Assembly (NCBI RefSeq): GCF_905207245.1
Contig: NZ_CAJLKP010000009.1
Location: 1-64,000, forward strand
Origin: an uncultured Bacteroides sp.
GTDB lineage: Bacteria > Bacteroidota > Bacteroidia > Bacteroidales > Bacteroidaceae
Direction: 5' to 3'
DNA: 64,000 bases
A program made the translations under genes and the position numbers. A model generated the notes under the pieces. That model saw nothing but the letters and a program-made list of their open reading frames with translations. It did not search any database and was not told the origin of the DNA. This document shows positions 52,538 to 60,275 of the stretch, one piece after another (the first letter of the stretch is position 1; each line of letters opens with the position of its first letter).

Positions 52538-54178
52538 TTACTTACTGCAATTCCACGGTTTCAGTTGCTTGAAGAAGTCATTGCCCTTATCATCTACCAG
52601 GATGAATGCAGGGAAGTCTTCCACTTCAATCTTCCAGATGGCTTCCATGCCGAGTTCCGGATACTCTACGCATTCGATGCTCTTGATATTGTTCTGCGCC
52701 AGAATAGCAGCAGGACCACCGATAGAGCCAAGATAGAAACCACCGTACTTCTTGCAGGCGTCTGTCACCTGTTGGCTACGGTTACCCTTGGCAAGCATAA
52801 CCATGCTGCCGCCATGGCTTTGGAACAATTCTACATACGAGTCCATACGTCCTGCAGTAGTGGGGCCCATAGAGCCGCAAGCCATTCCGGTAGGAGTTTT
52901 GGCAGGGCCGGCATAGTAAATGGGATGGTCTTTGATATATTGCGGCAAGTCTTCACCACGGTCCAGACGTTCTTTCAGCTTGGCATGTGCGATGTCGCGA
53001 CCTACGATGATCGTACCATTCAGTGACAGGCGGGTAGCTACCGGATATTTAGTCAACTCTTTCAGAATGTCTGACATCGGCTGGTTCAGGTCAATCTTCA
53101 CTACGGCACCCTCGCCTGCATGACGCATTTCTTCCGGAATCAGTTCCCCCGGATTGCTGTCCAGTTTTTCAATCCAGATACCTTCTTTATTAATCTTACA
53201 CTTAATATTACGGTCGGCAGAGCAAGAAACGCCCAAACCTACCGGACAGGAAGCACCGTGACGGGGCAGACGGATGATGCGTACATCGTGAGCGAGGTAT
53301 TTACCACCGAACTGTGCACCAAGACCAATCTTATGAGCTTCTGCCAATACCTCTTTCTCAAGTTCTACATCGCGGAATGCGCGACCGTATTCATTACCCG
53401 TAGTGGGCAATTCATCGTAGTAGTGAGTGGAAGCCAACTTCACAGTCAGCAGGTTCTTCTCAGCAGAAGTACCGCCGATAACGAAAGCGATGTGATAAGG
53501 GGGACAAGCAGCCGTACCCAGTGTCTTCATCTTCTCTACAAGAAAAGGAACCAGTGTCCCGGGGTTCAGGATGGCCTTTGTCTCCTGATACAGGTAAGTT
53601 TTATTAGCCGAACCACCACCTTTGGTTACGCAGAGAAATTTGTATTCCATGCCTTCGGTGGCTTCAATATCAATTTGTGCGGGAAGGTTACACTTTGTGT
53701 TCACCTCGTCGTACATATTAAGCGGAGCATTCTGAGAGTAACGCAGGTTTTCTTCGGTATATGTTTTGTAGACACCCAGTGAAAGGGCTTCTTCATCACA
53801 GTAGCCCGTCCATACTTGTTGCCCCTTTTCACCATGAACGATAGCCGTACCGGTATCCTGACAGAAAGGAAGTATGCCTTTTGAAGCTACTTCCGCATTA
53901 CGCAGGAAGGTAATCGCTACATATTTATCGTTATCACTTGCTTCAGGGTCGCTCAATATCTTAGCAACTTGCTCATTGTGCGAACGGCGCAACATAAATG
54001 ACACATCGCGGAAAGCTGTGTTAGCCATTGCCGTAAGACCTTCTTTTTCAATCTTCAGCATTGGTTTTCCTTCAAACTCGCTTACAGACACATAGTCTTT
54101 TGTAAGCAGATAATACTCAGTCTTGTCTTCCCCATGCTCAAACATAGGTTGATAGTGGAACGGAGGTGTTGTTGCCAT
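52538..54178 (-). CDS. Fumarate hydratase, class I (iron-sulfur)
   Basis: 546 residues, matching the large single-chain class I fumarases (E. coli FumA/FumB, 548). Segments such as ILPFCQDTGTAIVHGEKGQQ, CVTKGGGSANKTYLY, AACPPYHIAFVIGGTSAEKN and CGSMGPTTAGRMDSYVELF are characteristic. The oxygen-sensitive [4Fe-4S] enzyme interconverts fumarate and malate. In anaerobic Bacteroides it works in the reductive branch leading to succinate and propionate. Confidence 0.95.
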   Translation of the reverse strand: MATTPPFHYQPMFEHGEDKTEYYLLTKDYVSVSEFEGKPMLKIEKEGLTAMANTAFRDVSFMLRRSHNEQVAKILSDPEASDNDKYVAITFLRNAEVASKGILPFCQDTGTAIVHGEKGQQVWTGYCDEEALSLGVYKTYTEENLRYSQNAPLNMYDEVNTKCNLPAQIDIEATEGMEYKFLCVTKGGGSANKTYLYQETKAILNPGTLVPFLVEKMKTLGTAACPPYHIAFVIGGTSAEKNLLTVKLASTHYYDELPTTGNEYGRAFRDVELEKEVLAEAHKIGLGAQFGGKYLAHDVRIIRLPRHGASCPVGLGVSCSADRNIKCKINKEGIWIEKLDSNPGELIPEEMRHAGEGAVVKIDLNQPMSDILKELTKYPVATRLSLNGTIIVGRDIAHAKLKERLDRGEDLPQYIKDHPIYYAGPAKTPTGMACGSMGPTTAGRMDSYVELFQSHGGSMVMLAKGNRSQQVTDACKKYGGFYLGSIGGPAAILAQNNIKSIECVEYPELGMEAIWKIEVEDFPAFILVDDKGNDFFKQLKPWNCSK

Positions 54179-54212
54179 AATTACTCGAATATTAAATTAA
54201 TGAATTGTAGAG

Positions 54213-54220
54213 CAAAGGTA
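54213..54220 (-). promoter_or_regulatory. Putative promoter -7 box (TACCTTTG) for fumarase
   Basis: A perfect TANNTTTG match on the minus strand, 34 bp upstream of the start codon. Confidence 0.55.
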
Positions 54221-54247
54221 AGAACTATTATTGAAATATTTCTTTAA

Positions 54248-56245
54248 TTAGAGTGAAAATGATGCCACCCTTTGCATACGGCCTATCAATTCATCGCCCA
54301 GCGCTGTCTTATCTTCAATATGTTTCAGCACTGCCATAACAAACGGATTGCTCTCGAAATCTCCACGCACTTGTTCGAAGTCCATTTCTTTCTCCGCACG
54401 CGAACCATCGGCACCGAAGCCGGTCATGGAAGCCAGCGAGAATTCTTTTTTGGCATCATTGTACACCATACGGTCCAACCCCACTACAGCTTCTTTCCAC
54501 TTCTCTACTATGCGGATGATATCTCCTGTAGTTATATTCTCAGGCTTGATTCCGTAGAATTCTTCCAACTTCTCATAAGCCCACGTCCACTCGTAAGTGT
54601 AGTAGTTCTGGTGCATTTTCTCAAACTCCGCATTGATATACTTCAGGCGGTCTACTTTGCCGCACTCTATATCATTAATCAACGCATCTATTTCACTCTT
54701 CGGAGCTATCAGGCCGGAAATGTCCACCCACTCACCGCTACCTATCGGAGTTTCGGGTTTCAAGCGGTCACGTATTTCTTCATTGCTCTTGAAGTCTATG
54801 CCTTCCAGACGTTTTATGACGGAGTTACCAAGGAATTTATGAATAGCTATCTCATAGAACTGAATACCTTTCACCAAAGCAGAGTTGCGTATTTTTGCAC
54901 TATGGAAGGAGTAGATATCGGAAAGCTCCCCCGAAGCATGGCGCAGGTTCTGCAACGTTTCCCGCCCCTTGAACATCTTCTGAACGGTGTAAGGGCTGAG
55001 CAGATTATAATTAATAAAATCCAGTTTATTCGTATCCGTACGCTTGTCACGTTTCGGCCACTTCTGTGCATCACGGATGGTTCCTACACTGCGCAGGTTG
55101 ACGCCCGGCACAAGATAAGTGGTATTGTTCTGTTCTATCAAATAAGAGAAAGGCAGGTTGGATGTATCGGAATGATTAACGTGGCGTCCCATTACCAGAG
55201 AGAAAGCACCTACACGGGCGGGCCACAGGATGTAAGAGTCGGAAGTAGTCTTGGCACCACGCTCCAGCGTTCCCTGATGAATCGGCCCTAACTTATACAT
55301 ATGATTACTCTGGTTGGACCCCGAACCGGCATTCATGAATGAGAACATACCTGCAATCAGCAAAGTAGATTTATGGTGTGTCACCGTGAATGGTCCGGCA
55401 AAAATGGCACAGGCTTCACCATTCTCTCCCTGGCAATTACTGAAGAAAAGCGATTCTGATGCCGAATAATTGTGCCCCAGGCGACAAGCCTGCCCCACAA
55501 AACAGCGGCTCAACATGGCGCCGTCGTCTATATGCGAACCGGAAGAAATGATAAAGTCGTCGCAAATAACTCCATGACCGATATGCACCGGTGCTTCTTC
55601 ATTGCTGTTGACACTACCATTAAAGAGACGGCATGTTCCGCAAATGCGGCAATAATCTCCGATACGCACATTCTTGATAGAACCCGTATTGAGTATCATC
55701 ACGTGATTGCCGATAGTGCCCACCGCAGAAGCATGCTTATTGGAGTAAAAGTCAGTGATGGCTTTCATCCGGCAAATCAATTCCGGACGGTGACGGTAAA
55801 GGGCCAGGATATAAGCCTGATGTGCAGAAAGCTTATCATTGATAAGCACTTCACGTCCACCGGTTTCATTCAGCACAGACACCTCTACCCCATTACCGAA
55901 TTTACTCAGCCCGTCTACCAGGATAATGTCTACATTCTCAATGAATGTATCATGCCCGATTTCATAATTAGCAATATAATTCTGGATATTCTCTATGCAG
56001 CAATTGTCCCCCACCGTAACATTGTGGAGCGTTACATGGCGCAAACCGGAATGTTTCTTAATCCCTCCCGGCAATGTAAATTCTGATTGAAACACGCCCA
56101 AACGTACACTTCCTGAGAAGCGGGTGTGATGCACAAATTCGGTAGCAAAGTTTTCCGCTACCGTTACTTTCCCCCAATCATCCGCCAGACACGACTGGCT
56201 TTTCAACCGAAGTACTTCATCTTCAGTTAAACGTCTGTAGTTCAT
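54248..56245 (-). CDS. DUF4954 family protein, left-handed beta-helix
   Basis: 665 residues from the ATG at 56245 (MNYRRLTEDE); the 28 upstream codons fall in a hairpin repeat and are unlikely to be translated. The middle part has hexapeptide-like turns (VTVGDNCCIENIQNYIANYE; AVGTIGNHVMILNTGSIKNV; IGDYCRICGTCRLF), the left-handed beta-helix of sugar acyl- or nucleotidyltransferases. The last third is helical. I recall the family as DUF4954. The substrate is unknown. It follows hflX on the same strand. Confidence 0.75.
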   Translation of the reverse strand: MNYRRLTEDEVLRLKSQSCLADDWGKVTVAENFATEFVHHTRFSGSVRLGVFQSEFTLPGGIKKHSGLRHVTLHNVTVGDNCCIENIQNYIANYEIGHDTFIENVDIILVDGLSKFGNGVEVSVLNETGGREVLINDKLSAHQAYILALYRHRPELICRMKAITDFYSNKHASAVGTIGNHVMILNTGSIKNVRIGDYCRICGTCRLFNGSVNSNEEAPVHIGHGVICDDFIISSGSHIDDGAMLSRCFVGQACRLGHNYSASESLFFSNCQGENGEACAIFAGPFTVTHHKSTLLIAGMFSFMNAGSGSNQSNHMYKLGPIHQGTLERGAKTTSDSYILWPARVGAFSLVMGRHVNHSDTSNLPFSYLIEQNNTTYLVPGVNLRSVGTIRDAQKWPKRDKRTDTNKLDFINYNLLSPYTVQKMFKGRETLQNLRHASGELSDIYSFHSAKIRNSALVKGIQFYEIAIHKFLGNSVIKRLEGIDFKSNEEIRDRLKPETPIGSGEWVDISGLIAPKSEIDALINDIECGKVDRLKYINAEFEKMHQNYYTYEWTWAYEKLEEFYGIKPENITTGDIIRIVEKWKEAVVGLDRMVYNDAKKEFSLASMTGFGADGSRAEKEMDFEQVRGDFESNPFVMAVLKHIEDKTALGDELIGRMQRVASFSL

Positions 56246-56255
56246 AACAATAAAA

Positions 56256-56344
56256 TTAAGAATGATGAATGAAGAATGAAGAATTACCATGCAGCACAAT
56301 AGTGTGCAGCCTGATTCTTCATTCATCATTCTTCATTCATCATT
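56256..56344. repeat. Heptamer-arm hairpin (GAATGAA type) with ATGCAGC...GTGTGCAGCC core
   Basis: The left arm (56256-56286) repeats GAATGAA. The right arm (56314-56344) repeats ATTCTTC/ATTCATC. The core contains CCATGCAGCACAATAGTGTG followed by CAGCC. It separates hflX from the DUF4954 gene. Confidence 0.78.
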
Positions 56345-56346
56345 GA

Positions 56347-57603
56347 TTACTCTTCTTCTTCGTAGGTCTGATAAAGAAAATCGTTATAAGGGTACTTCTG
56401 TACATGCAACTCTTTCACACGTGCGTAAACCACACTCTTGAGTTCTTCTAAATTGATTTTTTCGCGAGCGGAAATAAAGAGGCAATTATCCTCCATCTTT
56501 GCCATCCATGTCTTCATCAGTTCCTCGAGTGTCAAGTTTTCCTTTGTTCTGGGGGTAAGGTCGTCAGACGCTTTCTCTACATAAGTATAAGCGTCTATTT
56601 TATTAAATACTAATATCATTGGTTTACCGGCCGCACCGATATCCGCCAATGTTTTATTGACTACTTCTATCTGTTCCTCAAAATCCGGATGCGAGATGTC
56701 CACAATGTGCAACAGTAAATCTGCTTCGCGCACCTCGTCCAATGTAGATTTAAAGGAGTCTACCAAATCTGTCGGCAACTTACGGATGAAACCAACCGTA
56801 TCCGAAAGCAGGAATGGCAGGTTATCAATGATCACCTTGCGCACCGTAGTATCCAACGTTGCAAACAGCTTGTTTTCAGCAAATACTTCGCTCTTGGCAA
56901 GCAGATTCATCAAAGTGGATTTACCCACATTGGTATATCCCACTAATGCCGCACGGATCATACGTCCACGGTTCTTTCGTTGAGTTGACTTCTGTTTATC
57001 AATCTCTGCCAGGCGCTCTTTCAGCAATGACATACGGTTCAAGATGATACGACGGTCCATTTCCAACTGCGTTTCCCCCGGACCACGAAGTCCTACTGAA
57101 CCTTTACCACCACCTGCGCCGGAACCACCACCCTGGCGTTCCAAGTGAGTCCACAAACGTTGCAGACGAGGGAGCATATACTTGTACTGTGCCAGCTCCA
57201 CCTGAGTTTTCGCATTGGCAGTCTGTGCCCGCATGGCAAAAATATCGAGAATAAGCGAAGTGCGGTCCAATATCTTGATCTTCAACTCCGCTTCAATGTT
57301 ACGTATCTGTTTTGCAGAAAGCTCATCGTCAAAAATCACCATACCGATTTCCCGTTCAGCTTCCTCCTCGTTCCGGATATATTCTTTAATTTCTTCCAGT
57401 TTACCTTTGCCGACGTAGGTCACGGAATGTGCCTGGTCCAACTTTTGAGTAAACCGTTTCACTACTTCCGCCCCGGCTGTCTCAGCCAAGAATGCCAGTT
57501 CATCGAGGTATTCGTTCGTCTTGCGCTCATCCTGTGTTTTTGTGATAAGACCAACCAATACCGCCGTTTCTGCCTGTACTTCGGAGATTACAAATTCTTT
57601 CAT
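56347..57603 (-). CDS. hflX: GTPase HflX
   Basis: 418 residues. The HflX N-terminal domain (YVGKGKLEEIKEYI; FDDELSAKQIRNIEAELK), the glycine-rich linker (GGGSGAGGGKGSVGLRGPGE followed by TQLEMDRR) and the Ras-like GTPase (GYTNVGKSTLMNLL; DTVGFIRKLP; NKIDAY) are complete. HflX binds the large ribosomal subunit and can split stalled or heat-damaged ribosomes. It has its own promoter. Confidence 0.95.
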   Translation of the reverse strand: MKEFVISEVQAETAVLVGLITKTQDERKTNEYLDELAFLAETAGAEVVKRFTQKLDQAHSVTYVGKGKLEEIKEYIRNEEEAEREIGMVIFDDELSAKQIRNIEAELKIKILDRTSLILDIFAMRAQTANAKTQVELAQYKYMLPRLQRLWTHLERQGGGSGAGGGKGSVGLRGPGETQLEMDRRIILNRMSLLKERLAEIDKQKSTQRKNRGRMIRAALVGYTNVGKSTLMNLLAKSEVFAENKLFATLDTTVRKVIIDNLPFLLSDTVGFIRKLPTDLVDSFKSTLDEVREADLLLHIVDISHPDFEEQIEVVNKTLADIGAAGKPMILVFNKIDAYTYVEKASDDLTPRTKENLTLEELMKTWMAKMEDNCLFISAREKINLEELKSVVYARVKELHVQKYPYNDFLYQTYEEEE

Positions 57604-57644
57604 TTACTATACCTTAATTTATATATATGTACTATTAGCGGCGG

Positions 57645-57652
57645 CAAATATA
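57645..57652 (-). promoter_or_regulatory. Putative promoter -7 box (TATATTTG) for hflX
   Basis: A perfect TANNTTTG match on the minus strand, 41 bp upstream of hflX and immediately after the upstream lipoprotein gene. Confidence 0.55.
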
Positions 57653-57653
57653 A

Positions 57654-58196
57654 TTATTTTTGCAGAAATCCTTCAGAAATCTTTTCATTTAATTCAGAAA
57701 CGATATCCTTGTAATCAGCCCGCCTGCCGCACGCATGTATTTCTAATAACGGATATTTATCAGCAATGTTCGCCAACAAATCTTCCATAGAGGGAGCGGC
57801 TGGAAGTTTACTATACTCTTCATAAGTATAGGTAAGAAAAACCACATTAGGACCTATTCCTCTATTATCCAACAGATACCCCTTGTTCAAAGGAGTAGGC
57901 AGGCGCAAGCCACCTCCTACTTTCAAATCTCCGGGCGCAGGATAAGATAATATACGGGTACGCGCCTCATCCATAATGACCGGAACCTGATGTAAATAAT
58001 CAGCCTTTGTCTTATATACATACACTATCGGTGAGGTGGAAGCCGGATTACCACCTGACTTAGCCGGAGTGGTTACCATAGAATTCATTTCTATTTTAGG
58101 TATATCAGATGTCACTGTTGTTTCTTTTTTTGCAGAGCGGCATCCAGCCAATAAGGCAATCAAAGCCACTACTCCTATATTAATTTCTTTTCTCAT
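57654..58196 (-). CDS. Lipoprotein coupled to the C10 peptidase gene
   Basis: 180 residues with a lipobox (IALLAGC, Cys19). After a Ser/Thr/Pro-rich linker the domain from about 55 contains VYVYKTKADYLHQVPVIMDE, LPTPLNKGYLLDNRGIGPNV and FLTYTYEEYSKLPAAPSMED. I do not recognise it. Its ATG overlaps the stop codon of the C10 peptidase gene by four bases (ATGA), so the two are translated together. Genes beside C10 peptidases sometimes encode inhibitors, but this one does not resemble the known Spi-type inhibitors. Confidence 0.65.
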   Translation of the reverse strand: MRKEINIGVVALIALLAGCRSAKKETTVTSDIPKIEMNSMVTTPAKSGGNPASTSPIVYVYKTKADYLHQVPVIMDEARTRILSYPAPGDLKVGGGLRLPTPLNKGYLLDNRGIGPNVVFLTYTYEEYSKLPAAPSMEDLLANIADKYPLLEIHACGRRADYKDIVSELNEKISEGFLQK

Positions 58197-60019
58197 TTTA
58201 AAAATTTACATTGTTTGGTTCCCTTGTTCGTAACAGCTTGCAGAATATACACCCCCGCAGGATATTCCTCGCAAGAGAAAGTTGTATTTATCTTTCCTTC
58301 AGTCTGTATCTGTCTCAGCAGACGTCCGTTCACATCGTATACATTCAATTCACGCGCTCCTTCCGGTAAATAAACAGTCACCATTTCTTGCCGCTTATCG
58401 CAGAAAGCAGTAAATTGTATCTCTTGTTTCATTTCGGAAATTGAAGTAAGATCAGCCTTAATGATAATTTCATTCGTGGTATCAGCACCTCCACGAACAA
58501 TTTTCCAAGCCGCATCATTGGTTCCCTTGTAGACCGCAACAATACGATCACCAGGCTGCGGAGCCAATAGAATTTTGCAAGAGAAGATAAAAGCTCTACC
58601 ACTATATACCTGCAAATTTGAAATGGACTTATTTTCATCTGAAATCACTTCCCGCAATTTCTGATTTTTATCCACCATAGCAAGAGCAGCAACTCCATTG
58701 AACGGTGTGAGACCAAAATTTCCAATTGCCCCAACTGTCACACTAAAAATAGTATTTATATTAAACTGATTTTCAGTCGTTTCTAAACCTACATAAGAAC
58801 CACTGGCAAACATTCCCAACAAAGACTGATAATCTGAGTTTGTATCTTCTTTTGTTAAACCCAACACAGCATCTTGCCCCTGTGTGAATCCACCTCCGGA
58901 AGCACCTCCGGCTCCTTGTGCATCCGGGTCTAAAGCAGAAAGCAAGAAAAAGCCATTACTAGCTCCGCCCCACCCCCAGTTCACTTTGAAATAGTCATCG
59001 GTTGTATAGCCACCCAATATAAACTGATGCCCTTCATCCTTAAGAGTCATGCCACCATAAAGCACAGGACCTACTGTCTCTAGTTCATCTTTCAACATTT
59101 GTATCCATTCTGCATCTGAGTACCATTCACGAAAAAGATACAACATGCCTTTATTGTACTTCATATATTTTGCTAATCCTTGAACAGCGGTTAATGTTGC
59201 AGCACCGGTTCCACCAGCAGAAGCAGTATTAAACCTAGCCTGAGCCATGACACCACAATCGTACATCAATGTTGCAACTTCATTTTTAGCAGTTTCCGAT
59301 GAGTTTCTATCATATTGAAGCGGCATCATATTCCAATCATAAGTGTTGCCCAGACTTCTTTCCGGTATGGTCATTCTTGTTCCGGAACTCTCTGCTTCAT
59401 AATTGTAAGCAGGGAGAATACCCACGCCTGCATCCGGCCATTGATGATATCGCATAAGTATTGATATTGCCGTTGCAACACATCCTGTAACAGTCCGGCT
59501 ACCTCTAATTTCAGGACAAAGGGTATTATAAGGGTCCAGTTGGTTCCAGTTTGCCGTTTCATATTCCTTCACCACAGTTCCGGCAGCAGTCTTCGACAAA
59601 CTTGTCCACGCTTTAGCGACAGCATCAGAAGCGACTAAACCTGACATCCTGGCTTCATTAATCTGCTCTCTCAATCCGTTCATCCAACTTTTTAAATTAG
59701 TTGGCATCCCATCTACAACAAAACTATCCGTAGAAGAATAACCCAATACAGGCATAACCGCGTCATCCCCGGCAATGACTACAAATCCCTTCCGGTCAGT
59801 ACTGTTAAAGACGTAGAAAGCCGGAAATGTTCCGGCATTACGAGTGTTCACATCTTCTCCATCCCACACCATTTGTAACTGAGGCGACACAGTACTACGG
59901 GTCTGAATACTTGTTTTAAAGAAGTCAATAGCCAAAGCTCGTGCTTGCTCTGCTGTCACATTGTCAGCAAGAAGAGCGCCCGAAAAAAAAACAAACAAAA
60001 AGAGTAGTGTATACCTCAT
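58193..60019 (-). CDS. C10 (streptopain-like) cysteine peptidase with C-terminal sorting-like domain
   Basis: 608 residues. A signal peptide (FFSGALLA) is followed by a Spi-type propeptide region (about 20-140: AFYVFNSTDRKGFVVIAGDD). The peptidase domain has catalytic Cys180 (RTVTGCVATAISILM) and His331 (KDEGHQFILGGY), with the conserved VNWGWGG after it. The last 80 residues (VTVYLPEGARELNVYDVNGR; YPAGVYILQAV) resemble a type IX secretion C-terminal sorting domain. It is a paralogue of the gene at 60276-62399, has its own promoter, and is coupled to a lipoprotein gene. Confidence 0.88.
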   Translation of the reverse strand: MRYTLLFLFVFFSGALLADNVTAEQARALAIDFFKTSIQTRSTVSPQLQMVWDGEDVNTRNAGTFPAFYVFNSTDRKGFVVIAGDDAVMPVLGYSSTDSFVVDGMPTNLKSWMNGLREQINEARMSGLVASDAVAKAWTSLSKTAAGTVVKEYETANWNQLDPYNTLCPEIRGSRTVTGCVATAISILMRYHQWPDAGVGILPAYNYEAESSGTRMTIPERSLGNTYDWNMMPLQYDRNSSETAKNEVATLMYDCGVMAQARFNTASAGGTGAATLTAVQGLAKYMKYNKGMLYLFREWYSDAEWIQMLKDELETVGPVLYGGMTLKDEGHQFILGGYTTDDYFKVNWGWGGASNGFFLLSALDPDAQGAGGASGGGFTQGQDAVLGLTKEDTNSDYQSLLGMFASGSYVGLETTENQFNINTIFSVTVGAIGNFGLTPFNGVAALAMVDKNQKLREVISDENKSISNLQVYSGRAFIFSCKILLAPQPGDRIVAVYKGTNDAAWKIVRGGADTTNEIIIKADLTSISEMKQEIQFTAFCDKRQEMVTVYLPEGARELNVYDVNGRLLRQIQTEGKINTTFSCEEYPAGVYILQAVTNKGTKQCKFLK

Positions 60020-60095
60020 ATAGTTTGGGGTTAATTACTAAATAGCACCTCAACGAATGATATAAGTCAATCAGATTTATGGTTCATTAGAAAGA

Positions 60096-60103
60096 CAAAA
60101 TTA
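60096..60103 (-). promoter_or_regulatory. Putative promoter -7 box (TAATTTTG) for the C10 peptidase operon
   Basis: A perfect TANNTTTG match on the minus strand, 76 bp upstream of the start codon and downstream of the preceding terminator. Confidence 0.5.
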
Positions 60104-60208
60104 CGGAAATATATGATTCGGCAGATGATTTTGAATACTTTTTTTCATAATCCCATTTCAAACGAACATTTCTAATAAGAAATCGCTCACTTTAGGATAT
60201 AAAAACAA

Positions 60209-60233
60209 GGCTATCCTCAGTTATGGGATAGCC
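60209..60233 (-). terminator. Terminator after the second C10 peptidase gene
   Basis: On the minus strand GGCTATCC pairs with GGATAGCC across 9 bases and is followed by TTGTTTTTA. It ends the transcript of the gene at 60276-62399. Confidence 0.8.
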
Positions 60234-60275
60234 TCTGAAAAAACGTTCTTATATAAAGATGCCAGAAGAGAGTTT

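Noticed and set aside
56246..56329. N-terminal extension of the DUF4954 protein
   Set aside because: It would be encoded by the heptamer hairpin repeat and reads as a hydrophobic stretch unrelated to the rest of the protein.
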